From IMG/VR virus record IMGVR_UViG_3300010334_000029, positions 62,001-126,000 of that record: a DNA stretch of 64,000 nt; one strand, written 5' to 3'. Positions 27,618 to 36,120 of this stretch are shown here, piece after piece; within the stretch, counting starts at the first letter, position 1, and every line of letters begins with the position of its first letter. A program made the translations under genes and the position numbers. The DNA is from a virus. The notes under the pieces are model-generated. The model had not been told where the DNA came from. It did not search any database and worked only from the letters and a program-made list of their open reading frames with translations.

Positions 27618-27646
27618 AGTCTACCATTGTTTTGAAAAAATGTCAA
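27618..27646 (-). promoter_or_regulatory. Early-type promoter
   Basis: TTGACA, 17 bp, TAGACT; feeds the unit starting at 27531. Confidence 0.8.
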
Positions 27647-27656
27647 CCAATAAAGT

Positions 27657-28076
27657 TTACGCAACTTTCCAATCATAGCTATCTTTGGTTTCCACAGACT
27701 CATATCCATCATACTCATCAATACGATACATAGTGCCCGGAGAAATCTCTTCAATCCGCAACTTGGCATGCGAACCATTAGCTTTATCACCAAGTTCTTC
27801 TACGACCTGAACTAGAATAGGATCATTGCGCTCAATATCTCTATCGCTAAAATACATTGCATTTGATCGCGCGTAACGACCTAGTCCAACTGGCGCAGCA
27901 TTTTCTTCTGCCTGGATTCTATCATATTCTTCAATAGAACAGAGATAATAACTGGTCAATCCAAACTGACCTTTGTGAGGATACAAAGTAATATCCTTGA
28001 TCTCGGCATAGCGCATAATCGCCTCGTGGGAAAGGCTGAAGCCTCCATAGCAAGCATTATAAACAATCTTAGTCAT
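27657..28076 (-). CDS. Conserved phage protein (139 aa)
   Basis: Start at 28076 (MTKIVYNACYGGFSLSHEAI), after AAGGA. This opening and a C-terminal YRIDEYDGYESVE segment recur in many large phages (an uncharacterised family, often close to RNR or tRNA genes). Function unknown. Co-transcribed with the gene at 28089. Confidence 0.75.
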   Translation of the reverse strand: MTKIVYNACYGGFSLSHEAIMRYAEIKDITLYPHKGQFGLTSYYLCSIEEYDRIQAEENAAPVGLGRYARSNAMYFSDRDIERNDPILVQVVEELGDKANGSHAKLRIEEISPGTMYRIDEYDGYESVETKDSYDWKVA

Positions 28077-28088
28077 AATCAAATATCC

Positions 28089-28421
28089 TTAAAGAGCAGT
28101 AAAGCCAAACGAAGCACAACGGTACAAAGTACCATCATGATCGGCAACAATATCACCAACCGACATAGACGAGCAACGACCGAGTCGTTCGACACGATCA
28201 AAGTTTTCATCATCTTCCCAGAGGTTCATAACACGGAAAGCCTGTTCAAAGCCATCAACATCAACGTTGGCAACATGATCGTAATACTGGAAATTTTCAG
28301 CCTTGAACCTTGATTCGATCCCACGATCAAAGTAGGCCTTGATGCGGGGAGTATAACCACAGTCACCATTGATCATATTAACTTCATTGTCGGTGAGACG
28401 GATTTGATAAACCTTAATCAT
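28089..28421 (-). CDS. Conserved phage protein (110 aa)
   Basis: Start at 28421 (MIKVYQIRLTDNEVNMINGD) behind AAGGAA. An acidic middle VANVDVDGFEQAFRVMNLWE and a C-terminal VGDIVADHDGTLYRCASFGF. A family of this pattern is found in other large phages without a known role. Confidence 0.72.
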   Translation of the reverse strand: MIKVYQIRLTDNEVNMINGDCGYTPRIKAYFDRGIESRFKAENFQYYDHVANVDVDGFEQAFRVMNLWEDDENFDRVERLGRCSSMSVGDIVADHDGTLYRCASFGFTAL

Positions 28422-28452
28422 TTTGAATTCCTTCCTCATTCCTCATATTCTT

Positions 28453-28481
28453 AAACTACCATATTCTGATAAAAAAGTAAA
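28453..28481 (-). promoter_or_regulatory. Weak early-type promoter
   Basis: TTTACT, 17 bp, TAGTTT, in the same position relative to the gene at 28421 as the stronger copies elsewhere. Confidence 0.5.
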
Positions 28482-28484
28482 CAA

Positions 28485-28519
28485 AAAAGTGCAGCAAGAA
28501 CGATTCCTACTGCACTTTT
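28485..28519. terminator. Bidirectional intrinsic terminator
   Basis: Perfect stem aaaagtgcag/ctgcactttt. On the minus strand the stem is followed by a T-run (TTTTTT). It ends the transcript coming through the PD-(D/E)XK gene. Confidence 0.8.
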
Positions 28520-28534
28520 AAGTTTTAAAGTAGA

Positions 28535-29194
28535 TTAATGTGTTAGGTGAAACTGATCACAGATCTGCTTGGCTTTGGCCATATAGTTGGATGCTTGCTC
28601 GATAAAGATCTGAGGTTGATCTTCTTCCTCAACTGCTATCATAATAACAAGCTGAGAATGCTTAAGGCCAGTCCGCTCATAGAACATCATCGAATAAAGA
28701 GTTGCCTGAATAAAATAGCCTTCAATCCATTCTTTCCGTTTATTCTTACCAGATGTCTTAAAGTCGATAATTGACTTTTTGCCAGCATAGTCAGATATAA
28801 GATCACAAGCTCCAGCAACCTTAAGTTTATCAGAGTAGAGGAATAGTTCAGAACCTCGAACATTGGTTACATTTGCAGTTAACTTTCGTTCCAATTGCTT
28901 AAACATCTGGATATTGAAAGGCATTTCTCTACGTAGATCAATAGGTCTGTTAAGAACTAAATCCTCACAGAGCCTGTGAACTTCCGTGCCTCGTCGAGCC
29001 GCTCTAGCTGAAACTCGATTTGCTTCCTCTTCACCTACAGCTCGGCGCCAATCATCAAGACCAGACTTGTCAGCTGCTGCTCCGATTACTGTAGTGACTG
29101 AAGGATATAAAGCCCCGGTTGGAGTTTTATATAGACGGATTGCTCCATCAATACGTTCCAACCGAGGCAGTTCAATTAAATTATGTTCAAACAT
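28535..29194 (-). CDS. PD-(D/E)XK nuclease (RecB/Cas4-like)
   Basis: 219 residues. RRGTEVHRLCEDLVLN (His motif, about residue 71), VAGACDLISDYAGKKSIIDFKTSG (Asp...Asp-x-Lys, about 130-152) and Gln-containing GYFIQATLYSMM make a complete PD-(D/E)XK exonuclease site of the PDDEXK_1 type. Phage relatives act in recombination or DNA processing. Last gene of a long DNA-metabolism run, followed by a terminator. Confidence 0.88.
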   Translation of the reverse strand: MFEHNLIELPRLERIDGAIRLYKTPTGALYPSVTTVIGAAADKSGLDDWRRAVGEEEANRVSARAARRGTEVHRLCEDLVLNRPIDLRREMPFNIQMFKQLERKLTANVTNVRGSELFLYSDKLKVAGACDLISDYAGKKSIIDFKTSGKNKRKEWIEGYFIQATLYSMMFYERTGLKHSQLVIMIAVEEEDQPQIFIEQASNYMAKAKQICDQFHLTH

Positions 29195-29361
29195 TAACGC
29201 TGCATGTCATTGTAGTCCCAAAGATTAGTAGTCGGTGTGACTGCAAATGCTTTTTCAATCTTATCATAAACAACAATTGCACGTTGAATTTTATTTTCCG
29301 TGTTACCTAAAATATCCAAACTTTCAAGTATGTAACGTTGAACAAATTCTTTCTTATCCAT
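29194..29361 (-). CDS. Hypothetical helical protein (55 aa)
   Basis: MDKKEFVQRYILESLDILGN, a long helix, and TNLWDYNDMQR at the end. Overlaps the nuclease start by one base; coupled. Unrecognised. Confidence 0.63.
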   Translation of the reverse strand: MDKKEFVQRYILESLDILGNTENKIQRAIVVYDKIEKAFAVTPTTNLWDYNDMQR

Positions 29362-29372
29362 AATATTCTCCA

Positions 29373-30140
29373 TTAATATAGTCCTAAGTTATACTCCGCA
29401 ATAATGAAAGCCTTCACAAATCCGGATCTGACAATGTCGTCAATTTCAAAATGTATAGTACTCATAGAGTCCATGTTATCAAAAACTCGCATCATATCTC
29501 TAAGACCACTAGTTTCTTTAAATCGTTCACTAGTAAGATCGTCCTGTTTGGTATCACCACATAGAATGATTCTAGAATTATCACCAGTTCTGGTTAATAC
29601 AGTACGCATTTCACTATAGCGCTGATTCTGCACTTCATCTACAAGAATAACGGCATTTTCAATTGTAGTACCACGAAGGAATGATGTACTGTGAAACTCG
29701 ATGATACCCTTAGTCTTAAGAACATCATATGCATCACCGCGATTAAATAGCTCAGAACAAATGGCTTTATAAGCAGCTTCATAAACCGCTAGTTTTTCCT
29801 TTTCAGTTCCTGGTAGGAAACCAATGTCTTTTGATGATTGAGCATTACGGATAATGATGAGTTTTGTTCGTTTAGTCTTACCTGACATAATTTCCTTAAG
29901 TGCCAGATAAAATGAGATGAAAGTCTTACCGGTGCCTGCACAGCCGTGTAAGAATATGTGATCACCATCATCAAACGCATTAAATGTTTTAATCTGATTA
30001 TCCGTAATTGGTACAACAGATTTCAGTTCAAAATGTTGTTGTTGCAGAGATGGAACTTTTGGTGTGCATTCTTTTCTAGGATTACCTTTTTCAGCTAGTC
30101 TTTGTTGTCTTTTAGTTAAGCGCTGAGTTCTTTCTGCCAT
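29373..30140 (-). CDS. phoH: PhoH-family ATPase
   Basis: 255 residues. Walker A LHGCAGTGKTFIS (about 65-77), Walker B AVILVDEVQNQ, and a GDTKQDD motif characteristic of PhoH. The N-terminal 45 residues are basic and glutamine-rich. PhoH-like proteins are widespread in T4-like phages; RNA helicase or nuclease activity has been proposed. Confidence 0.92.
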   Translation of the reverse strand: MAERTQRLTKRQQRLAEKGNPRKECTPKVPSLQQQHFELKSVVPITDNQIKTFNAFDDGDHIFLHGCAGTGKTFISFYLALKEIMSGKTKRTKLIIIRNAQSSKDIGFLPGTEKEKLAVYEAAYKAICSELFNRGDAYDVLKTKGIIEFHSTSFLRGTTIENAVILVDEVQNQRYSEMRTVLTRTGDNSRIILCGDTKQDDLTSERFKETSGLRDMMRVFDNMDSMSTIHFEIDDIVRSGFVKAFIIAEYNLGLY

Positions 30141-30183
30141 GAAAGCTCCTGATGTTGATTGTTATCACAGAAGCATAATAAAC

Positions 30184-30504
30184 TTAGATCATAAACCGAG
30201 ATGATGCTTGTCGTACTCTTTGTTTTCTAACAGCATCTCGAGTTTTTGATTCCTTAATTCCCTTTGAACCTCGTGTTTCCGCCAATGGTGAAGTAGGATT
30301 AGCTTCAGCAATCCTAGATAACATATCATTAAAACCAGAATCATTCTTATGTGTAATACCTCTAACTCCAGAAACAAGTGCTGGTGCTGCAGGCATTTGA
30401 CTAAGTGTAGGATTCTCTTCTAAGTATTCTTGCAACTTAGAATAAGTCATAAACACTTCTTGTATTTTATTAGTCTCTGAATCAATTAAATCATATAATG
30501 GCAT
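30184..30504 (-). CDS. FmdB-like regulatory domain protein without Cys (106 aa)
   Basis: MPLYDLIDSETNKIQEVFMT matches the start of FmdB-type zinc-ribbon proteins, but the Cys pairs are absent. YLEENPTLSQMPAAPALVSG and a basic tail SKTRDAVRKQRVRQASSRF follow. T4-like marine phages carry the same shortened form. Function unknown. Confidence 0.75.
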   Translation of the reverse strand: MPLYDLIDSETNKIQEVFMTYSKLQEYLEENPTLSQMPAAPALVSGVRGITHKNDSGFNDMLSRIAEANPTSPLAETRGSKGIKESKTRDAVRKQRVRQASSRFMI

Positions 30505-30671
30505 TAATAATCTTCATCAATGTGCATTAGATCATAGATGTCCTTTGATCTTAATGCGTTGCGGATTCTTTTATTTTTTCTACGCTCTACCAATTGGTCA
30601 CGATAACCATTTTCGTAGTGGTCATTATCATAATCATCATATTGATCATTGCGCGGAAACTTCTTACTCAT
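30504..30671 (-). CDS. Small charged protein (55 aa)
   Basis: MSKKFPRNDQYDDYDNDHYE, then Arg/Lys-rich RDQLVERRKNKRIRNALRSK: a bipartite acidic/basic mini-protein. TAATG overlap with the next gene. Unrecognised. Confidence 0.64.
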   Translation of the reverse strand: MSKKFPRNDQYDDYDNDHYENGYRDQLVERRKNKRIRNALRSKDIYDLMHIDEDY

Positions 30672-30686
30672 TTGTTCATTATATCC

Positions 30687-31100
30687 TTAATACAGACCTG
30701 GAAATGCTTTTAGAATTAGTTCGGAAGAAAGACCTGGATATGGAAGTTTCTTATCTTTAATTGAAATGATAAGTTCTGCATCCTTAGGGTCAATTACATT
30801 TAGAAGTTCAAGAAAGAGTGACTGTCTCTTTGAATCGGGCATCTGTGGATTTATACCTTCTAGAAAGAGATATAACCTACGTGCTTCCATATACAGCATA
30901 TTGTCCTGATTTGGATACTGACATGGAACATATGGCGCCGGTCCTTCGGGGAGAGCCCACTTTAAATTTGGATCATATGCCAACTTAAAGACAGATAGAA
31001 TAACTGGGTCATCATTTGCTCTAAGACATTTGATTTTTTCTTCTTCATTAGGAAGCTTGGAAGTAAAATCCAAGATCCAAGATACTGATTTTCGTGACAT
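30687..31100 (-). CDS. DUF6433 family protein
   Basis: 137 residues. VSWILDFTSKLPNEEEKIKC, LKWALPEGPAPYVPCQYPNQ and IDPKDAELIISIKDKKLPYP match this conserved T4-like family, which usually lies next to rnh as here. The KxxPYPGL motif near the end is typical. Function unknown. Confidence 0.8.
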   Translation of the reverse strand: MSRKSVSWILDFTSKLPNEEEKIKCLRANDDPVILSVFKLAYDPNLKWALPEGPAPYVPCQYPNQDNMLYMEARRLYLFLEGINPQMPDSKRQSLFLELLNVIDPKDAELIISIKDKKLPYPGLSSELILKAFPGLY

Positions 31101-31108
31101 AATAATTC

Positions 31109-32002
31109 CTAGAATTGATCAATATCAGTTAGCAGGTTGCGTAACCGATTTTCAACAAAGTAGTTGAATAGTTTATCACGACCTTTACCTGCTTGAGCAG
31201 TATAACTGTCGAGAATTTTAGTTTGAATGTCAGCTGGAATCTTTGTGAGATCCACCATCTGCTCATTGCGTTTCCACCCACGAAGCATATCATCCGTGCA
31301 AAAGATCTCTGGTTCTTGTGTTAGCCATACATCCAACTTTTTCTGAGCAATTGGCTTTTGTCTACCTTCAGGTGAAACAAAGCAATCGTCTTTGCTTAGA
31401 AAGTTAGGAACACCGTCACCGGTATCGCCACGGATAATATGCTCTTTGAGATATGCAGCAGGGTTCTTTTCAACAAGCCATTTCTTACGTACCGGATCAT
31501 ATTGCTTTACATTACTATAACACTGAAGTTGACGGAAGTCCTTATCACCAGAGATGATTAGAATAGGATCACCGAAGCCGCCAATTGGCATATCATTACC
31601 AAACTTCATGCATAAAGTACCGATAACATCATCGGCTTCTGCTGCATCAATTTGAATAACACGATATGGAAAATAATCCTTGAGTTCTTCACGAATCTTA
31701 TTAAGTACTGTAAAGATTGCATTCCAATCAAGCTTGGATGCATCACGAGTTTTCTTACGATTTGCCTTGTAATAAGGATAGATCTGCTTGCGCCAGTAGT
31801 TCTTGTCATCGCATGCAATAATCATCTCACCATATTCCGCACGGAACTTGGCATTATAACTACGAAGTGAGTTGAGAATAAAGTGACGAAGAAGATCTTC
31901 TTCAACGGTAACACCATCGGCATGGTTGCCAAGTGTCGTCATAAGATTTGAGATCATAACTTGATTGAGATCTACTATAAGCACAAAAAATGTCCTAACC
32001 AT
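31109..32002 (-). CDS. rnh: RNase H / 5'-3' exonuclease (T4 Rnh type)
   Basis: 297 residues, FEN-1/T4 RNase H fold. N-terminal VDLNQVMISN, EMIIACDDKNYWRKQIYPYYKANRK (arch region), IDAAEADDVIGTLC and ILIISGDKDFRQLQ supply the clustered Asp residues, and GDTGDGVPNFL is the H3TH loop. It removes RNA primers and flaps from Okazaki fragments. Co-localised with phoH and the primase region as in T4-like genomes. Confidence 0.93.
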   Translation of the reverse strand: MVRTFFVLIVDLNQVMISNLMTTLGNHADGVTVEEDLLRHFILNSLRSYNAKFRAEYGEMIIACDDKNYWRKQIYPYYKANRKKTRDASKLDWNAIFTVLNKIREELKDYFPYRVIQIDAAEADDVIGTLCMKFGNDMPIGGFGDPILIISGDKDFRQLQCYSNVKQYDPVRKKWLVEKNPAAYLKEHIIRGDTGDGVPNFLSKDDCFVSPEGRQKPIAQKKLDVWLTQEPEIFCTDDMLRGWKRNEQMVDLTKIPADIQTKILDSYTAQAGKGRDKLFNYFVENRLRNLLTDIDQF

Positions 32003-32018
32003 TTAAACATAATACAAT

Positions 32019-32363
32019 TTATTCGGTATCGGGAATAATGTCAACCAAATTCAAAATATCTTCTTCATCTACAACATTCATTACTTGATCTGCTATTTCT
32101 TGTAAAGTGTGTTCAAACCCAACAGATCGGTAAATTGCAGCTTTAAATGCTTCAATCAAGAATGCAGTTGAATTAACACAATCATCTTTACTCATATCAA
32201 AACCTTCTTCATATAAGATTCTAAATGAGTTAGATAAAATTTCATCAAGCAAATATTCCACTTGTTCTTTGCGTGTTTCTTCTACACCAACCAAAAGTTC
32301 TTCCATTGTCTGAGGAGGGCTATTCTTTTTTTCTTTAGGGAAGCGAATTACATTACTTGTCAT
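32019..32363 (-). CDS. Conserved T4-like protein (114 aa)
   Basis: MTSNVIRFPKEKKNSPPQTM, then an acidic helical part (QVEYLLDEILSNSFRILYEE). The VI-x-FPKE opening is shared by unnamed proteins beside rnh in marine T4-like phages. Role unknown. Confidence 0.7.
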   Translation of the reverse strand: MTSNVIRFPKEKKNSPPQTMEELLVGVEETRKEQVEYLLDEILSNSFRILYEEGFDMSKDDCVNSTAFLIEAFKAAIYRSVGFEHTLQEIADQVMNVVDEEDILNLVDIIPDTE

Positions 32364-33443
32364 TTATTTTATCACCTTCAGAAGGATTGTCATGTTATTT
32401 ATCCTTCCGGTAGGTTTCACAGATGTGGTGGTAAGTGCAGGCATAATCTTTCGAATAGCCACTTTACCAGCCTTAAGTAGTTCTGAAAGTGTAACTTCAG
32501 GTTTACGGAGTCTCTTTGACTCCGATTGATCAACATCAAAGTTAATAAGAGTTGAACCTTTAATACCTAGACCTGCCGGTCCAGTTGCATAGAAGACGGT
32601 CAACTTCTTTTCTTTAGTATTATAAACCCAAAGCTCTTTTGAACCAATAAGCTCTTGTGGGAGGACCGATACAATCTTGAGTGTAGGATCTTCTTTTTGA
32701 TAGTTGAGCTTTTCAACCAACTTAGAGATTGGTTTGGCTTTAGGGACACGTTCTTTCCTGACTTTAACGGCTTTCTTGTTGCCAACATACCGATCAAGAT
32801 CATCAATTACACCCTGCCAAAATGCTTGCCACTTCTTTAGGTTCTTGCCATAAGCTTCTTTGACCTGAGATTCATCAGAGAAAAGTTCATCACGGCTCTT
32901 GATGTAATATGCTCGCAGATAATTTGCAGCAGCAGGAGTACAAGAATGTTTCTGGAGGAATTGATACATAGGCAACTGCCTATCAATTACTTCCTCCTCA
33001 GCCATAGTGAGGATTTGCTCAAGTTTAGCCTTAGTACGGTCTTGAATTGAGATCACATTGGTTTTTTCCTCGGTAGATTCCTCTTCAGTTGGTTCACCAT
33101 ATTTAGCTATAATATCAGCAATGCGGCGTCGCACATAATCAAGATTCTCTGGAGCAAATTTAGTCCCATTCAGTGCCATCTTAGCAACCCAACAGATTGT
33201 AGTCGGAATATAAGCGTCGTTTGACTTTTTGATAGTTTCGATGGCAGATTTTTCAAACTTTTCAAGCTTCATCCACTGGAGAAGCCAGACCTTTCCATCG
33301 GAAACCCCATAGACATAATTATACCAGTTGAAAATTCTTGTAAGCTGAGGATCTTGCCGACCGATAATTTCCTCGACAATCGGTTCAGCACCAGCAAATT
33401 TTTTATCCAACGACTTATTTACGGCTGATTTCTTAACGGCCAT
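32364..33443 (-). CDS. Uncharacterised T4-like replication-region protein (359 aa)
   Basis: MAVKKSAVNKSLDKKFAGAE..., helical N-terminal half, acidic linker (TEEESTEEKTN), basic KVRKERVPKAKPISKL, then a beta-rich C-terminal half (ELWVYNTKEKKLTVFYATGP). Its place next to rnh matches a conserved hypothetical of this phage group. No catalytic motif found. Possibly DNA-binding. Confidence 0.7.
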   Translation of the reverse strand: MAVKKSAVNKSLDKKFAGAEPIVEEIIGRQDPQLTRIFNWYNYVYGVSDGKVWLLQWMKLEKFEKSAIETIKKSNDAYIPTTICWVAKMALNGTKFAPENLDYVRRRIADIIAKYGEPTEEESTEEKTNVISIQDRTKAKLEQILTMAEEEVIDRQLPMYQFLQKHSCTPAAANYLRAYYIKSRDELFSDESQVKEAYGKNLKKWQAFWQGVIDDLDRYVGNKKAVKVRKERVPKAKPISKLVEKLNYQKEDPTLKIVSVLPQELIGSKELWVYNTKEKKLTVFYATGPAGLGIKGSTLINFDVDQSESKRLRKPEVTLSELLKAGKVAIRKIMPALTTTSVKPTGRINNMTILLKVIK

Positions 33444-33471
33444 TTTGAACCTTCCTATGATTTATTTTTAT

Positions 33472-33500
33472 AAAATAAACCATGCCAAGAAAAATGTCAA
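33472..33500 (-). promoter_or_regulatory. Early-type promoter (degenerate -10)
   Basis: TTGACA, 17 bp, TATTTT, before the gene at 33443. Confidence 0.55.
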
Positions 33501-34480
33501 CCAACTTTATACTGGAAGAATTTTTGTGGCTTTGAAATTTCTCTAGGCTGATTCAGCAAAGATGTAAGAAGCATCTTCCATTGCTGTTCACGTCCTTCCC
33601 AACCATAGAATCCATCAGCATAGGATTTTTGAGCTTGAAGCTGAAGCTGCCCTCGGTCGTCATTGAGATTTTGAATAGCACCATCAAGAACATTATAGAA
33701 GATCTTAGCATGCTCATTTTGATCATCGGCCCACTGATACATATAAGTCCAATTTGCAGCAGTTTCTGGTAGTACAGCAAAATTGGGATGTACTGCTAGA
33801 ATACGAGCAGACATTGCTTCCATAAGTGTAATACAAGAAGTTTCGGGCCAAATGTTTGGATATGCAAGAATATGAGTACTCAATAGATTTTCACGAAGTA
33901 CTTCATTAGAGACTGAGCCATGATAATTAATCTTTGGGTGAGCTCTACAAGCATCAAAGAGTTGTTCAAATTGAGCATCACGTTCACCCCAGCCATAAAG
34001 CTTAAATGATGAATAGACATCAAGTTCAATATTATCATACTTCTTACAAAGTTCAGTAAAAACAGGAACTAGAATACTTAGACCACGATGTGGTGTTGAC
34101 CAATATGCAAGTCTAATAGTTCCATCCATTGGCTTTACATGTGGTACAATTGGATTAATAGCATTATGAAGTACAATACACTTCGACCAAGGAATACCAT
34201 AGTGATTAATGAATGCTTGCATTTGCCAATTAGATACGAAGACGAGCTTATGAAACTTTGACCAACCATCATTCTTTAGATGTTCTGCTTCTGGATCACC
34301 AGGAAGATCTTGCATCCAATAAATACGAAGCTTTGTTTCATCAAGTTCTTCATGCACCCTTGACATAAAGATCTGGAATTGATCTAGTAAATTAGGATCA
34401 ATTCGTTTCATGAGTTCATACTTCATGAGCTCAGTACCACCCATGGCATTAGTGGATAGTTTATCTTTAGCAAAGCCCAT
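33497..34480 (-). CDS. Glycosyltransferase, GT-B fold (family 4-like)
   Basis: 327 residues. NAMGGTELMKYELMKRID at the N-terminus, VFVSNWQMQAFINHYGI, IRLAYWSTPHRGLSIL and the C-terminal YPNIWPETSCITLMEAMSAR, with the Glu residues of the nucleotide-sugar site in GT4 enzymes. Likely modifies phage DNA or host surface sugars; the acceptor is unknown. Confidence 0.85.
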   Translation of the reverse strand: MGFAKDKLSTNAMGGTELMKYELMKRIDPNLLDQFQIFMSRVHEELDETKLRIYWMQDLPGDPEAEHLKNDGWSKFHKLVFVSNWQMQAFINHYGIPWSKCIVLHNAINPIVPHVKPMDGTIRLAYWSTPHRGLSILVPVFTELCKKYDNIELDVYSSFKLYGWGERDAQFEQLFDACRAHPKINYHGSVSNEVLRENLLSTHILAYPNIWPETSCITLMEAMSARILAVHPNFAVLPETAANWTYMYQWADDQNEHAKIFYNVLDGAIQNLNDDRGQLQLQAQKSYADGFYGWEGREQQWKMLLTSLLNQPREISKPQKFFQYKVG

Positions 34481-34761
34481 CAGTTTACTACCGTTGTAGT
34501 AATTACTGAATCAAGTCTAAACGAGCGCCATCCATCATTTTCAAGATCCCAAGCTGAAAGAATGGCTGGATTTGGCTTACGAGTTCCAGTTGATTCAGTT
34601 TGTTCTGGGAGTAAATCAGGACGTAATGTACATTTAAGTACACGTTCGGTTCCATCATTCTTTACAAAAACTACACTAAGAATATTCTCTTTTAGTAGAG
34701 TAGTAAGAAGTTCACTCTGCGAGGAATTGTGGTCGGCTGTCAAAGTATTCAACGAGTTCAT
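34480..34761 (-). CDS. Sm/SH3-like small protein (DUF2693 / WYL_2 type)
   Basis: 93 residues from the ATG at 34761 (GGTGG five bases upstream); the 50-base overlap with glutaredoxin is unusual but the ribosome site is good. LSVVFVKNDGTERVLKCTLR and AWDLENDGWRSFRLDSVIT match the small beta-barrel family seen beside RNR genes in many phages. Confidence 0.78.
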   Translation of the reverse strand: MNSLNTLTADHNSSQSELLTTLLKENILSVVFVKNDGTERVLKCTLRPDLLPEQTESTGTRKPNPAILSAWDLENDGWRSFRLDSVITTTVVN

Positions 34762-34957
34762 TATATCCACCAATCTTTTCATTATTAATTAAAACAAATG
34801 GAACTGATTTTTGTTCCGGAAATGTAGCAATAAAATCTTCACTAAGAAGATCCATACCAATGGTCATTTCTGTAAAATCAATGCCTTTCATCTTTAAAAG
34901 GGCTTTAGCTTTTACACAGGGACCACAACCTGGTTTAGTATAGATTAGTACATTCAT
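34712..34957 (-). CDS. Glutaredoxin
   Basis: 81 residues. YTKPGCGPCVKAKALL holds the CxxC redox site, KSVPFVLINNEKIGGYNEL the cis-Pro and glutathione-binding GG. The phage reductant for NrdA/NrdB encoded just downstream, as in T4 (nrdC). Confidence 0.93.
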   Translation of the reverse strand: MNVLIYTKPGCGPCVKAKALLKMKGIDFTEMTIGMDLLSEDFIATFPEQKSVPFVLINNEKIGGYNELVEYFDSRPQFLAE

Positions 34958-35226
34958 TCTTCTTTACCCTTAAAGAGGCCGCTAGTGGAAAACTTTGGGT
35001 TTCCATAAAGAGAATTAGCTCTAACTTTAATAAAAGGTTTATTTGTAGAACCATCATTGTTCTTTACAGTAATCCAAGGATTTTGACCCTTTCGCCAAGC
35101 CTTTACCTTGTTCATTGCCTTTTCAAGAGGACTTACAGCAGCAGCAGCAAGTTTTAGTGTAGCTGCAGCAACATTGCTATGAAGACCCTTTGAAGTCTTT
35201 GTTTTACGAATTGTTTTCTTGCCCAT
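34954..35226 (-). CDS. Conserved basic phage protein (90 aa)
   Basis: MGKKTIRKTKTSKGLHSNVA, an Ala-rich segment, then KAWRKGQNPWITVKNNDGST and FIKVRANSLYGNPKF. The same pattern precedes RNR genes in several T4-like phages. Likely RNA- or DNA-binding; unknown. Confidence 0.7.
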   Translation of the reverse strand: MGKKTIRKTKTSKGLHSNVAAATLKLAAAAVSPLEKAMNKVKAWRKGQNPWITVKNNDGSTNKPFIKVRANSLYGNPKFSTSGLFKGKEE

Positions 35227-35257
35227 TATTCACTCCATTGTATAGTTGCATAATATT

Positions 35258-35285
35258 ACTATATACCATTCTAAATTAATGTCAA
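35258..35285 (-). promoter_or_regulatory. Promoter for glutaredoxin/RNR-side unit
   Basis: TTGACA, 16 bp, TATAGT, before 35226. Confidence 0.68.
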
Positions 35286-35674
35286 CTCTTTAATGTACCA
35301 ACATCAAGAAGTTCTAATCCGTTTTCTCGATCTATATACTTATATTCGATCTTAGTTGGTTTAAATTCTTCTATGGCTTTAAATACATCATCAATATTTA
35401 GAGTACTACAAGTGTACACGTCCATCTGGAGCATTGCTGGTTCACATTCGTCCCACACATGGATTGCAATGTGGCTCGTCTCTATAATAGTAACCGCAGT
35501 AAGACCTTGATTACCTTCCATGTCTGAATAGATCGCATATGGTCCCATGAGTACATTCATGCCGATATCTTCCACCAGATTCTTCATCCAACGTTTAATG
35601 TCAACAGCATCGTATGGAGGATCTGTTATCTCTGCTCTAATGATTAGATGCTTATGTTCTAGTACGCTACCCAC
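35282..35674 (-). CDS. speD: SpeD-like pyruvoyl decarboxylase
   Basis: 130 residues from a GTG at 35674 (GGAG ten bases upstream), the size of the short (Bacillus/archaeal) class. TIIETSHIAIHVWDE contains the processing-site Ser that becomes the pyruvoyl group; MDVYTCS holds the conserved catalytic Cys. Family members decarboxylate SAM, or in many phages ornithine or arginine, for polyamine synthesis. Which substrate applies cannot be told. The stop is near a strong promoter. Confidence 0.88.
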   Translation of the reverse strand: MGSVLEHKHLIIRAEITDPPYDAVDIKRWMKNLVEDIGMNVLMGPYAIYSDMEGNQGLTAVTIIETSHIAIHVWDECEPAMLQMDVYTCSTLNIDDVFKAIEEFKPTKIEYKYIDRENGLELLDVGTLKS

Positions 35675-35675
35675 T

Positions 35676-36089
35676 TCATGAAATCTCCTGGTTAAAATGC
35701 AATGCTTTGACGTGTGCAGCATGGACCTTACATGAAACCCAAGAGTTGTAGTAATTACCATCCAATACTGCGTCAGTATCAAAAATCTCTTTAGCCTCGA
35801 AATAGTTGCATTCTCCGCGAGATTTACATAATCTTAAAATAGTACGTTTAAAGTTTTCTTTACCATATAGTTCAACATCGGCTTGTAGTGAAGGAGATGA
35901 TCCGTAATAATCAGCCCAATCAGACTCTTTACGGATTTTCTTCCGTTTACCTTTTGTTGTTTTATATGCAGCTTTAGTTAGATATTTACGGCCGATATAC
36001 TTTCGACCATTCTTTAAGTTCTCAATTAAGTATATAAAACCATACCACTCATCTGAGTTCTCAAATTGTTTATTTTCATAAAGCCACAT
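35676..36089 (-). CDS. GIY-YIG domain protein, conserved phage type
   Basis: 137 residues. WYGFIYLIENLKNGRKYIGR is the GIY-YIG strand pair; SDWADYYGSSPSL and RGECNYFEAKEIFDTDAVL hold further catalytic-type residues. This compact form, without NUMOD repeats, is a conserved resident of T4-like genomes rather than an obvious mobile gene. Its TGA abuts the speD GTG. A possible late box AATAAATA lies about 24 bases upstream. Confidence 0.8.
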   Translation of the reverse strand: MWLYENKQFENSDEWYGFIYLIENLKNGRKYIGRKYLTKAAYKTTKGKRKKIRKESDWADYYGSSPSLQADVELYGKENFKRTILRLCKSRGECNYFEAKEIFDTDAVLDGNYYNSWVSCKVHAAHVKALHFNQEIS

Positions 36090-36120
36090 CTATAAATCTT
36101 TCATCAATTAAAAGATTTAT

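Noticed and set aside
942-27646. The repeated promoter blocks as a CRISPR-like array
   Set aside because: Spacing is irregular, each copy stands before a gene, and there are no cas genes or unique equal-length spacers.
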